Below are positions 44,404 through 54,000 of a stretch of 64,000 nucleotides of DNA, in pieces. Each line of letters starts with the position of its first letter. The first letter of the stretch is position 1. The stretch lies in contig JAQVIJ010000002.1 in the NCBI GenBank assembly GCA_028695735.1, forward strand, positions 114,841 to 178,840, in the 5' to 3' direction. The notes beneath the pieces were generated by a model. It ran no database searches. It was not told the DNA's origin and saw nothing but the letters and a program-made list of their open reading frames with translations. The position numbers and the translations under genes are program-made. The stretch comes from Deltaproteobacteria bacterium. Its GTDB lineage: Bacteria > Desulfobacterota > Dissulfuribacteria > Dissulfuribacterales > DYLC01.

Positions 44404-45876
44404 ATGTCCGATTCAGACAGTGCATTCGATGTCCTTTTTGGAGGAGGCCGCGGTTTATTCAAATCAGAGGGCGCGTCAGGCCGGTCTCCGGCAGGGAGGC
44501 CTGAACCCGACATCTGGACCGTGTCGCGTCTGGTCTCCACCATACACAGCGTGCTGAACAACAGTTTCGGGACTGTGTGGCTGCGGGGCGAGATATCCAA
44601 TCTAAGCCGACCGGCCTCCGGTCATCTCTATTTTACGCTCAAGGATGCAGGCGCCCAGATTCGGGTTGTGATGTTCAAGAGGTCTGTAACAGCCCGAAAG
44701 CTTGCCGTAAAAGACGGAATGGAGGTGGTGGTTCACGGCGAGGTCGGGGTCTATGCCGGCCGCGGGGACCTGCAATTTATAGCGGATTCCATGGAGCCTG
44801 CCGGAGAAGGGGCATTGAAGCTGGCCTTTGAGGCATTGAAAAGGCGGCTGCATGAGAGAGGCTGGTTCGACGAGGCCCGTAAACGGTCTTTGCCCTTTAT
44901 TCCCAATCGGGTGTTTCTTGTTACATCACCCACTGGCGCCGTTGTCCACGACTTTCTGCGTACGGCGTTTCTCAGGTTTCCTGCCGCCCATGTGGTGCTG
45001 ACGCCCAGCCGCGTGCAGGGTGAAGGGGCTGCCCAGGAGCTTAAAAACGCAGTGAGAACAGCCTGTTCCGTGGCTCAGGCAGGTGATGTGATTGTGCTGG
45101 CCCGAGGCGGTGGCAGCCTTGAGGACCTCTGGCCATTTAATGACGAGGGATTGGCTGAGGTCGTCTTGCATGCCCCTGTTCCTGTGGTTTCAGCGGTGGG
45201 GCACGAGGTGGACTTCACCATCTGTGACTTTGTGGCGGACAGACGGGCCGCTACTCCAACGGCTGCGGCACAGCTGCTTTTCCCTCTGCACTCAGAGCTG
45301 GAGGAAGGGGTCTATGCCCTGCGCCACAGGTTTCAGACAGCCGCCAATCGTATGCTGGAGACCAGACGGCGCCAGGTGGAGCTGTGCGCAGTCAGGCTGG
45401 TGCATCCGAGGCAGCGTCTGAATGAGGGCCGCATGAGACTGGATCACGCAGCCCGAAGGCTTTTGGAGGCCGCGTCCCAACACATCTTCAGGCTTTCTCA
45501 TGAATTGGAGCGAAGACAGGCCCGATTGCTGGCATGTTCTCCGCAAATTTATGTCAGGGATAAAAGACAACGATTAGAGTCCCAGCAAAAACACCTGTTA
45601 CATGGCATAAAAGGCGTGATTACAGCAAAAAAACAGGTGTTTCTGGGGATTTCAGGCAGATTGAATGCCCTAAGTCCGCTGGCGGTGCTGGCCCGAGGCT
45701 ACAGTATAGTCACACGCATCAAAAACTCGGAGATAGTTCGGGATGCCTCGAGAGTGCAGCAAGGTGAGATGCTTCGCATTCAGCCGCAGAAAGGGGTGTT
45801 GTTTTGCAGGGTTGCGGCCGGTGTCGAATCTTCCGGTCTGACTGACAAAGGGCAGGGAGACGAGAACGCAATATGA
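44404..45876 (+). CDS. xseA: Exodeoxyribonuclease VII large subunit
   Basis: The 490-residue nuclease subunit has an N-terminal OB fold (WLRGEISNLSRPASGHLYFT, LKDAGAQIRVVMFK), then catalytic domain text FIPNRVFLVTSPTGAVVHDF, VIVLARGGGSLEDLWPFNDE and VPVVSAVGHEVDFTICDFVA, a long coiled region, and a C-terminal SPLAVLARGYSIV. The first 35 residues are a Gly/Ser/Arg-rich extension. The small subunit gene xseB is not adjacent. It overlaps trmJ as ATGA. Confidence 0.95.
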   Translation: MSDSDSAFDVLFGGGRGLFKSEGASGRSPAGRPEPDIWTVSRLVSTIHSVLNNSFGTVWLRGEISNLSRPASGHLYFTLKDAGAQIRVVMFKRSVTARKLAVKDGMEVVVHGEVGVYAGRGDLQFIADSMEPAGEGALKLAFEALKRRLHERGWFDEARKRSLPFIPNRVFLVTSPTGAVVHDFLRTAFLRFPAAHVVLTPSRVQGEGAAQELKNAVRTACSVAQAGDVIVLARGGGSLEDLWPFNDEGLAEVVLHAPVPVVSAVGHEVDFTICDFVADRRAATPTAAAQLLFPLHSELEEGVYALRHRFQTAANRMLETRRRQVELCAVRLVHPRQRLNEGRMRLDHAARRLLEAASQHIFRLSHELERRQARLLACSPQIYVRDKRQRLESQQKHLLHGIKGVITAKKQVFLGISGRLNALSPLAVLARGYSIVTRIKNSEIVRDASRVQQGEMLRIQPQKGVLFCRVAAGVESSGLTDKGQGDENAI

Positions 45877-46670
45877 GACCGGTTATGCACAATATTGCGG
45901 TGGTGCTGAATGAGCCGCGCTATTCGGAAAACATCGGGGCAGCGGCCAGGTGCTGCAAGAATATGGGGATTCGAGACCTGATTCTGGTGAGACCGCAGAA
46001 CCTGGAGATGGAGAAGGTCCTCAAGATGGCCACACATGAGGCTGTGGAGGTGGTGAACGCCATGCAGACTCATGACACCCTGCTGAACGCCCTGGCCGAT
46101 TTCCAGTATGCAGTGGGCACCACGGCGCGTGTCGGCAGGCAGAGGACGCCCACAGACACCCCGCGTCAGATGGCCGGTAGGGTGGCAGGACTCTCACAGG
46201 AGAATCGAGTGGCCCTGGTGTTCGGTTCGGAGAAATATGGGTTGACCAACGAGGACCTGCGCCTCTGTCATGCGGTGGTCAACATACCGACAGCTGATTT
46301 TTCTTCCATAAACCTGGCGCAGAGCGTCATGATCCTGTGTTACGAGATATTTGTTTGTGATCTGGATGTTCAGGTCCATATCCCCAGACAGGCAACCATT
46401 CTGGAACTGGAGGGATTGTTTCGGCATCTGGAGGGACTTTTTGTAAAAATAGGCCTTATACGGCCGGAAAACCCCGATTACTGGATGGGAAATGTGAAAA
46501 AGGGGCTGACCAGAATGGGTTTGACCTCCAGGGATGTGAAGATCGCCAGAGGATTCTGCAGGCAGATGCTTTGGGCGGTGGCCCACGGAAAATGCAGTGA
46601 CAATCCTTTGCCGGAGCCAAAGCCGCCGAATGAAAAGCCGCCAAATGAAAAGCCGAAGGTCAACGAGTAA
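45873..46670 (+). CDS. trmJ: SpoU-type tRNA 2'-O-methyltransferase (TrmJ-like)
   Basis: The 265-residue protein has knot-fold motifs VLNEPRYSENIGAAARCCKN (motif 1), VALVFGSEKYGLTNEDL (motif 2) and NIPTADFSSINLAQSVMILC (motif 3). TrmJ methylates ribose at position 32 of several tRNAs. A C-terminal helical extension (LFRHLEGLFVKIGLIRPENP) fits the TrmJ subgroup. The tail ends in the short tandem PKPPNEKPPNEKPK, an in-frame 15-nt duplication. Confidence 0.88.
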   Translation: MRPVMHNIAVVLNEPRYSENIGAAARCCKNMGIRDLILVRPQNLEMEKVLKMATHEAVEVVNAMQTHDTLLNALADFQYAVGTTARVGRQRTPTDTPRQMAGRVAGLSQENRVALVFGSEKYGLTNEDLRLCHAVVNIPTADFSSINLAQSVMILCYEIFVCDLDVQVHIPRQATILELEGLFRHLEGLFVKIGLIRPENPDYWMGNVKKGLTRMGLTSRDVKIARGFCRQMLWAVAHGKCSDNPLPEPKPPNEKPPNEKPKVNE

Positions 46671-46692
46671 TCAGACCCCCGGCTTTCATTTG

Positions 46693-46704
46693 AGGGAACC
46701 TCGG
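46693..46704 (+). repeat. End motif of repeat C
   Basis: GAGGGAACCTCG between the convergent trmJ and TPR genes matches the terminal motif of the interspersed repeat at 4757 and 22204. It can also form a small GAGG / CCTC hairpin. Only the end motif is present. Confidence 0.4.
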
Positions 46705-46710
46705 GTTTAC

Positions 46711-47148
46711 TTACCAATCCACCAGTTTTGACTGGCTTTTTTGCAGGTTTGTGGCCTTGTGCATGTCGATGGCTGCATTGTCTTCGTCTCCTGTCTTTTC
46801 AAATATCTTGGAGCGCAGCACATAGAAGGCCGGCACCTCGGGCGAAAGTTCTATGGCCTTGTCAATGGCAGTAAACGCCTCCTCTATGCGTTCTTTGCCC
46901 ATAAGAAGTACGGCCTTGTGATAGAACAGTTTGGCGTTTTGCGGCTCTGTCTGAATGGCCGCCTCTATGTCCTTTAAGGCATCCTCTACACGTTCCTTTT
47001 TGGCGTAACACGCAGCTCGCGCCTGATATGCCTTTGCCCAGGGCTGTTTCTCAAGAATGCGGTTGAATGTCTCGATTCCACCGTCCAGATCGCCTTGCAT
47101 GCACTTGAGTTGGCCGTCTGTAAAGAGCTGTTCCAGGTCTTCGTTCAT
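46711..47148 (-). CDS. TPR-repeat protein
   Basis: The 145-residue protein is made of about three tetratricopeptide repeats: EQLFTDGQLKCMQGDLDGGI, AKAYQARAACYAKKERVEDA, and AKLFYHKAVLLMGKERIEEA with VPAFYVLRSKIFEKTGDEDN. It has no signal peptide, so it is a likely cytosolic scaffold of unknown partner. ATG 47148 has AAAGGAG. It is a single gene, convergent with trmJ. Confidence 0.85.
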   Translation of the reverse strand: MNEDLEQLFTDGQLKCMQGDLDGGIETFNRILEKQPWAKAYQARAACYAKKERVEDALKDIEAAIQTEPQNAKLFYHKAVLLMGKERIEEAFTAIDKAIELSPEVPAFYVLRSKIFEKTGDEDNAAIDMHKATNLQKSQSKLVDW

Positions 47149-47222
47149 TTTTGATTCTCCTTTGATCGTTTGTTCGCAGACATTATAAGTACGAGGCCGT
47201 CTATGACAAGCGTCCTGAAATA

Positions 47223-47250
47223 TAAAAGGGCAGAAAGTTCTGCCCTTTTA
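47223..47250 (-). terminator. Terminator of tRNA-Gly
   Basis: TAAAAGGGCAGAA and TTCTGCCCTTTTA form a 13-bp stem with a two-nt loop. On the minus strand a T-rich run follows. It lies 37 nt beyond the tRNA 3' end and could also act on the plus strand. Confidence 0.8.
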
Positions 47251-47286
47251 TGGTGAAACAAAAGAAGGAGGTTGGGGTATGAGGAT

Positions 47287-47361
<75 letters not shown>

Positions 47362-47426
47362 CTCAAGTTCGAGAAGCAATAATAAGGGGTGAGTTTCAGA
47401 TTGTCAAGGGGGTTTGTCTGCTGTTT

Positions 47427-49208
47427 TTAACGGGTCTTCATTTCCCTGACAGCCAGTGACAGTACCTGCCCATCATGCAGGAACATGAGCCTTTTTGTGA
47501 CCAGTCCATTTATGAATATATGGATTTCCTGGGGTGTTTTTTGGTTGAAGTGGTCAAAAACAGCCTCCATGGAGACAGGTTCCAGACAGAACAGATATAT
47601 CTCCCGTGAAAGTCCGTTCAGTCTGTGTGTAAGGATTTCACCCGACGGTATTTCCTGCCGGATGTGCAGATAATCCCCCCCATCCCTGTAAGTCAGGGGT
47701 TTCAGCCGGCCTGCCTTTCTCTGTTCGTTCCAAAGTCTGACACGCTGTTCCACCGGCTTCCAGAGGGCCTTTTGGCCTATGCGGTCACCTGTGTATTTCA
47801 GGATCAACGGCGTGGCGTTGCGCAGCAGTTCTTTGGGGAAGAGGTGATACCAGTTGTCATGGGGCCTGAGATTTTTGATGTTGAACAGCTCCGGGTGCAC
47901 GGCCACAGGGCTGTTCATGCCCAGCCAGAAAGATACGGTCTTGAGTGGAGTGAACGGCCATACAAATTCCAGGGTATTCAATGTCTCGTTCACCTCTTCA
48001 AGGGTGCTGCCGGGGAAATGCAGTATCAGATTGCCGCTCAATTCTATGCCGAACTCCTCGGCATGGCGCATGGCGGCCACATTCTGCATCAGACTTGCAC
48101 CCTTTCGCAGACGTTTCAACAGGGATGCGCTCAATGCCTCGATGCCGATCTGCACCTCGCGCAATCCTCCCTTTGCCATCTCAGCCAGTTCCTCACGAGT
48201 ATGGCCGACGCGTAATTCCGCAAAAAAGGCGTAGTCTCTGCCATGTTTTGAAAATTCCTGAAAAAAAACGGATGCCTCGCGTCTGGGCAGGGCGTTATCC
48301 ATAAAGGCGAAGTCCAGTGCGCCATGCATTCGGGACAGCCAATCCAGTTCCTTCGACATTCTGGTGATGTCTTTGGCCCTGTAGCCCTGCCATTGCAGGT
48401 TGAGATTGCAGAAATTACACCTTCCCCACCAGCAGCCGCGAGATGCCTCCACAGGAAGCACCGGGAAAAAACGCCGGCCAGCAGGGAGCCTTGCCAATTC
48501 CTGGAAATAATCCCGGAAATCAGGGGCAGGCAGGTGATTCAGGGTATCGAGCTGTTCCTTTTGAGGGGTTTTGGCACAGCCCCTGAATCGCACTGAGGGA
48601 GGCGGCTGCGTCCGTGTTCCTTTCAAAAAATCCACCAGACCCATGAGGGGCAGCTCGCCTTCACCATCCACCAGATAGTCTATTTCTTTGAATGCGTCAA
48701 AGATCCATTCACCCGCCTGGCCTGATACAGATGCACCGCCAAATACCACAGGCAGATTCGAATGCCCCGCCTTTATCAGTCTGGCCAGAAACAGGGCTGC
48801 GGTAAGCTGGTTGATGGAAACCGTTATGCCTACCATATCCAAGCCGGTCAGCTTCAGGGAGTTTACAAAGGTCTCCAGGGTCTCCCTGGTATGCCTTCGG
48901 ACGGCCCTGACCGGTGGTCCCTTTTTTCGCTGCGAATCACGGGCCACTGCGCTTGTGAACATGGAATTGCATTCCTTTTCCCTGTTACTAAACAGCAATG
49001 CAGCGCAAACCGCCTCAGAGGCCCAACTGGATTCGCTGATGGCGTGATATGATTCAAAACCCAGTTTTGCCGCCAGTGCAAGATATGGATGATGACAGGT
49101 GACCTGCAACTCAGGTCGGTTTTTAAGCAAAAAGGCCTTTAGGGTGGCCAATTGCAGGGAAGGCCGGTTGAAAAGCGGCCATGGCGGAGAGATGAGGGCT
49201 ATGCGCAT
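47427..49208 (-). CDS. B12-binding radical SAM protein resembling RiPP C-methyltransferases
   Basis: The 593-residue protein has an N-terminal cobalamin-type domain (MRIALISPPWPLFNRPSLQL, GLDMVGITVSINQLTAALFL, VVFGGASVSGQAGEWIFDAF), then a radical SAM core with EASRGCWWGRCNFCNLNLQW (C-x3-C-x2-C) and GLREVQIGIEALSASLLKRL. The CWWG..CNFC..N..YR.K pattern is that of the rSAM-ocin family that methylates ribosomal peptides. No precursor gene was recognised nearby. It lies 25 nt after the GAF-HD-GYP gene on the same strand. Confidence 0.8.
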   Translation of the reverse strand: MRIALISPPWPLFNRPSLQLATLKAFLLKNRPELQVTCHHPYLALAAKLGFESYHAISESSWASEAVCAALLFSNREKECNSMFTSAVARDSQRKKGPPVRAVRRHTRETLETFVNSLKLTGLDMVGITVSINQLTAALFLARLIKAGHSNLPVVFGGASVSGQAGEWIFDAFKEIDYLVDGEGELPLMGLVDFLKGTRTQPPPSVRFRGCAKTPQKEQLDTLNHLPAPDFRDYFQELARLPAGRRFFPVLPVEASRGCWWGRCNFCNLNLQWQGYRAKDITRMSKELDWLSRMHGALDFAFMDNALPRREASVFFQEFSKHGRDYAFFAELRVGHTREELAEMAKGGLREVQIGIEALSASLLKRLRKGASLMQNVAAMRHAEEFGIELSGNLILHFPGSTLEEVNETLNTLEFVWPFTPLKTVSFWLGMNSPVAVHPELFNIKNLRPHDNWYHLFPKELLRNATPLILKYTGDRIGQKALWKPVEQRVRLWNEQRKAGRLKPLTYRDGGDYLHIRQEIPSGEILTHRLNGLSREIYLFCLEPVSMEAVFDHFNQKTPQEIHIFINGLVTKRLMFLHDGQVLSLAVREMKTR

Positions 49209-49233
49209 GGTTTCACATCAAGATGAAAGGTGG

Positions 49234-50376
49234 TCAGTCTTGTTCAGGTAGGTTATGCAGTCTTCTCATCAATGCCTCCAGTTCCTGTCGATGGGCGTAA
49301 AGCAGCTCGACTACATGGGCATCCAGGTGAATCCCTTTGTTTTGTTGCAGGATATTAAATACCCTTTCGAGGTCGAACGGGTCTGGAGTGCCGGTATGTT
49401 GCCCGTCATATTTCGGATAATCCCTTCTGGAGGTGAGGGCGTCAAATACATCTGTGACAGCCATTATTCTGGAGGGAAGGGGTATGTCTTCGCCGCATAA
49501 GCCCTCTGGATAACCTGATCCGTCCATGCGTTCGTGATGGGATGATGCCACAATGGGCAGCATCTCCAGACCGTTGGGCCATCTGACTTTCTCAAGTATG
49601 CGTCTGGTCCATATTGCATGGTCTTCCATGACCTTTTTTTCCTGCTCGGAAAATCTGCCCGGCTTTGTGAGGATGCTGTCAGGTATGGCTATCTTGCCTA
49701 TGTCATGCAGAAGGCAGGCGTAATGGCAGAGCTCTGTCTCCTGAAAATTCAATCCCATTTTTTCCACCAGAAACAGGGTGTAGGCAGTGACTCTTTGCGA
49801 GTGACCGGCGGTTATGGGGTGCTTGGCCTCCATGGTCTTGACCAGGGCCGATGCAAAATCCTTGAATGCCTGTTTGACGGCCTGAAGGAGCTGGTAATTC
49901 TCCAGCGCGATGGCTATCTCGGCCGCACAGGCGGACGCCAGTGCCAGGTCATTGCTATCGAAGGGGCCATCTTTTTTGTTGATGGCCTGCAAAACCCCTT
50001 TTAACTGCCCATTTCTGCCTAAAATGGGATAGCAAAGGACATTTTGAGTGGAATAGCCATGGCGTTTGTCCCAACTGCTGTCAAAATCAGGGTCTGAGTC
50101 GGGGTGGTTGACAAAAAAGGGTTGAGCGGTCCTGGCGCACCGGCCTGCTATGCCTTTTCCTACGGGCAGCCGAATCTCAGTGTGTTTCAGACCCTCCGCC
50201 ACCTTGGACCAGAGCTCCTTGCGTTCCGTGTCCAGCAGAAAGAAACTCGAGCGTTCCGTATTCAATAAATTTGAGATATGGACTATAATCAGCTCGAAAA
50301 ACCGGTCTATGTCTTCTTCGCCGTTTAGGAGCCTTGCCATGTCCAGCAGTTTCTGAATAATAAGTTGTTTTTCCAT
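49234..50376 (-). CDS. GAF and HD-GYP domain protein
   Basis: This 380-residue probable cyclic di-GMP phosphodiesterase has a GAF sensory domain at about 15-160 (ERSSFFLLDTERKELWSKVA, IRLPVGKGIAGRCARTAQPF) and an HD-GYP domain at about 175-370 with ITAGHSQRVTAYTLFLVEKM, CLLHDIGKIAIPDSIL, SSHHERMDGSGYPEGLCGED and AVTDVFDALTSRRDYPK. The full GYP motif is intact, unlike the HD-GYP protein at 9847. It overlaps nothing; the M50 protease gene ends seven nt upstream. Confidence 0.92.
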   Translation of the reverse strand: MEKQLIIQKLLDMARLLNGEEDIDRFFELIIVHISNLLNTERSSFFLLDTERKELWSKVAEGLKHTEIRLPVGKGIAGRCARTAQPFFVNHPDSDPDFDSSWDKRHGYSTQNVLCYPILGRNGQLKGVLQAINKKDGPFDSNDLALASACAAEIAIALENYQLLQAVKQAFKDFASALVKTMEAKHPITAGHSQRVTAYTLFLVEKMGLNFQETELCHYACLLHDIGKIAIPDSILTKPGRFSEQEKKVMEDHAIWTRRILEKVRWPNGLEMLPIVASSHHERMDGSGYPEGLCGEDIPLPSRIMAVTDVFDALTSRRDYPKYDGQHTGTPDPFDLERVFNILQQNKGIHLDAHVVELLYAHRQELEALMRRLHNLPEQD

Positions 50377-50382
50377 TTTTGA

Positions 50383-51024
50383 TTATCTGCCGAGGAAAAA
50401 GGCATTCAGCAGCTTCACCACAGGCAGAAAAAAACGTTCTATGCTGCCTGTAAAGATGAGCAGCAGCAACAGGAGAAAGCCAAAGGGTTCGAGCCGCTGA
50501 TATTGCATTGCAAGCCTGTAAGGCAAAAGCCCTGCCAGCACCTTGCTGCCATCCAGAGGCGGAATGGGAATGAGATTGAAGACCGCCAGGGCGATATTCA
50601 GTTGAACAGAGAGAAAACCCATGTAAAATAGGGGCTCCCAGATGGCCTGGGGCACAGGCACTTGTATCAGCAGAAGGGGGCCGATGAAACGCACTAACAC
50701 CACGGAGATGGCTGCTGTCAGCAGGTTGGAGGCAGGCCCGGCCAGGGCTACCAGCATCATGTCCCTGCCTGGGCGCTTAAAGTAGCGCGAGTCTATGGGC
50801 ACTGGTTTTGCCCAGCCTATGGCCTGTGTCAGGAAAAAGACCAATGTGCCAAGAAAATCTAAGTGTTTCAGGGGGTTGAGTGTCAGCCTTCCCGCCATTT
50901 TGGCTGTTGGATCTCCAAGTCTGTATGCCATCCACCCGTGTGCCACCTCATGCACGGTTACTGCAAAGAGTATGGGCGGCAGGAATAGCGCCATTTTTTG
51001 AATAAAAATTACGATGGTTTCCAT
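50383..51024 (-). CDS. Site-2 protease family protein (peptidase M50)
   Basis: This integral membrane metalloprotease has about 213 residues and four to six helices. The zinc site is HEVAHGW (about 28-34). The second motif lies in AVFNLIPIPPLDGSKVLAG (N-P-x-P-x-LDG type). It belongs to the small soluble-domain-free M50B group of unknown substrate, often seen in Gram-negative genomes. ATG 51024 is preferred; a TTG at 51051 is in frame. It is divergent from smc with a 45-nt gap holding both promoters. Confidence 0.85.
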   Translation of the reverse strand: METIVIFIQKMALFLPPILFAVTVHEVAHGWMAYRLGDPTAKMAGRLTLNPLKHLDFLGTLVFFLTQAIGWAKPVPIDSRYFKRPGRDMMLVALAGPASNLLTAAISVVLVRFIGPLLLIQVPVPQAIWEPLFYMGFLSVQLNIALAVFNLIPIPPLDGSKVLAGLLPYRLAMQYQRLEPFGFLLLLLLIFTGSIERFFLPVVKLLNAFFLGR

Positions 51025-51069
51025 GATTTCTTTTAATCTTTTCAGGCTCAAAAATCAAGAAATACAGGG

Positions 51070-54000
51070 ATGAAACTCAAATATCTCACACTTTACGGCT
51101 TTAAATCCTTTCCTGTGCGCACGAGGCTGCAATTCTCTTCAGGTATCAGCGCCGTGGTAGGGCCCAATGGCTGCGGCAAATCCAATGTGATAGATGCCAT
51201 TCGTTGGGTGCTTGGCGAACAGAGTCCTGCCGTGCTGCGCGCCAAAGGCATGGAAGACCTGATCTACAGCGGCGACAGGGGGAGGACGGTCAATTTTGCA
51301 GAGGTAACCCTGGGGTTTGAAACCACAGGGCCGCTTCCCGTTCCGGAACTGGAAGGCGTAACTGAGGTGGAGATTCGAAGAAGGCTCTCCCGTTCAGGCG
51401 ACAGCGAATACAGCATAAACGGCAGGACGTGCCGCCTCAAGGACATCCATTACCTGTTTATGGATACCGGCGCAGGGAATCGGGCCTATTCCATCGTGGA
51501 TCAAGGCCAGATCAGCCGGTTTGTGGAGATGGACGCAGAAGAACGCCGCGACATTCTGAACGAGGCCGCAGGGATAGCCCGCTACAAGGCCAGACGCATG
51601 GAGACAGCCAGACGTCTGGCGCAAACCCGTGAGAATCTGGAGCGTCTGAATGATATCCTTGCAGAGGTGGATGACCAGAGAAAAAGGCTTTCCGGGCAGG
51701 CGGAACGCACCTCCGTATATCTGAATCTGAGAGCGGAGCAGGAGCGGCTGGAAAAGGCCGTATATGCCAGTGAATGGCGTGCCGCCATGGAGCGTATGCA
51801 GATATTGGACAGGGAGGCCTGTGAACTCACTGACAGGATCACATGCATTGAGGCCGAGAGAAACATCCTGCTCTCCCGGCGCGAGGAGATGTCTCTTTTG
51901 CTGCTTCAGAAAGAAGAGGCCTTGGTGAGGGTCAGGGACGAATTATCCACAAAGGAAGATGAGTTGAGAAGACTCGCAGACCTGAAAAACAATCAGGAAC
52001 GCCTGCGTTTCGGTGAGGAACACCGTTTGAAGACCGCACAGGCCTCTGTCCAGGAGACAGCAGGCCGCAGGGAAAGGGCGGCGGCCAGAATCTCGGCGTT
52101 GACGGGCGAGATCGTTTCAGGGAAGCAGGCTGTCTCGAGGCTTTTGTCCCAGATTACAGAGAGTGAAAACGGGCTGTTAACCGCCCAAAAAACAAGGGAT
52201 GCGGCAAGAGATGCCCTGGAGAAAGGCAGGGGTGAACTGGTGGGCGGTCATGCGGAATATGTGCGTCTGGACAGCCAACGCAGGTCCCAGCGGGCGCAGA
52301 TAGAGCGTTTGAATGCCAAATTGAAGGCAATGGAGGCGGACAAGGCCCGAATTGAACGGGAAGCAGGTCTGAAAAACAGCGAGATAGATGCAATAAAAAA
52401 CAGATTGACCGTTCTGTCTGAACAATTGGACGGCGTTCAGGCAAAAGAACAGGCACTAAAGGCCTCTCTTGATTCCGTCACAGCGGAGCGCAGGGAGGTA
52501 TCGGGCAGCCGTCAACAACTACACACAAGACTTTCCGAGCTCAGGGCCAGACTCAAGGCCCTTCAGGGCCTCGAAGATGCAAAAACAGGTTATCTGGAGG
52601 CCACCAAGGCGATTTTACAGCAGAAAGGCATTAAACATATGGGGATCGCAGCCGACATGCTTCAAGTGAAACCCGGTTGCGAGGAACAGGCGGAGACCGT
52701 GTTCTCCCACACGCTTCAGGCGGTCGTGCTGGAATCCCTGGGGGATTTGCAACGGGTTTCAGGTCTTGTAAAAAACAATAGAATCGGAAATGCGCGAGTC
52801 TTTGTCAGGGAGCGTCTGCCGGAGCTGGCAACCGCCGATATGGGGAAAATGCAGGACATGATCGCTGTTACAGGCCCTTTGAAGGCCCCCATGAGTTCCT
52901 TTTTGTCTCGATGGGATACGGCCGAAGACCTGGAGACAGGGCTCAATGCCGTTTGTAACGGCGAAAAAAGCTGCTTTATCACGGGAGACGGGGATATCGT
53001 CATGCCCTGGGGAGAGGTGATTCTCAGAGGTCGGCACACCGGAAGCGGCATCATGGCGCGCAGGGCGGAACTCGCCGCACTCAAGACGGAAGAACAGCGG
53101 CTGTCCGTGGAGTACGATGGAATCGTCTCTCGCGAAAAGGCGCTTCAGGCCAGGCTGGAAGGGCTTCAGGGAGAGCTGGGTGCGCTTCGCAGGCAAAAAG
53201 AACAGCTCTCTCAGGAACAGACCGGTCTGCTGCGCAATTTTGAACGCATGAATGCCCAGTCAGAGGCCCAGACAGAACGCATGGAGCGCATTGCCCTGGA
53301 GATGGAGACAGCGCAGGCAGAACTCCTGGATTTGGAGATCGCTATCGAGGCAACAGAACAGGCGCTTGAACAGGTTTCTCAAAAGAAGGCTGAGGCAGAG
53401 GCGGAGATACAGGGAAAGGAACGGGTATTGATGCAGCAGGAGAATGCCTTGAACCGCATGCAGAAGGAGCTGGAGACCCGGCGCATAGCCCTTGCCGAGG
53501 AAAAGATGCGCCTCGCATCCCTGGAGCAGGAGGCAGCCGCTGCGAAAGACCGTCTCATGGCCCTGGAGCGTGAAGGGGAGACCCTGCAAAAGGAAATCTT
53601 GAATGCCGCAAAACGGATCGAAGAGATAGACAAGGCCCTTGAAATAACCCTTGACCGCCTGAATACACAGGAGCAGGCTGTTTCACAGCTGAGGACGGTC
53701 ATCACTGATTTACAGAATGACTATTACGGCTATCGGGACGGCCTGAGCCGAATACAACAGCAGTCGGATGCCCTGCAGAACGAAATGCAGGCACTTCAGA
53801 AGACCCTGAATGCCAAGGAGGTGGAGACCGCGGGCATTCAGGCGCGCGTAGAGACCATCGTCAACCGGTGCCAGGAATTGTTTCAGGTTTCTGTGCAGGA
53901 CCACGGAGAAAAGTGGCTCTTTGACGGTTTTGATCTGAGCGTGGTCCAGAAAAGGCTGAAGGCCTTGAATAAGGAGATAGCCTCCATGGGGGCCGTCAAT

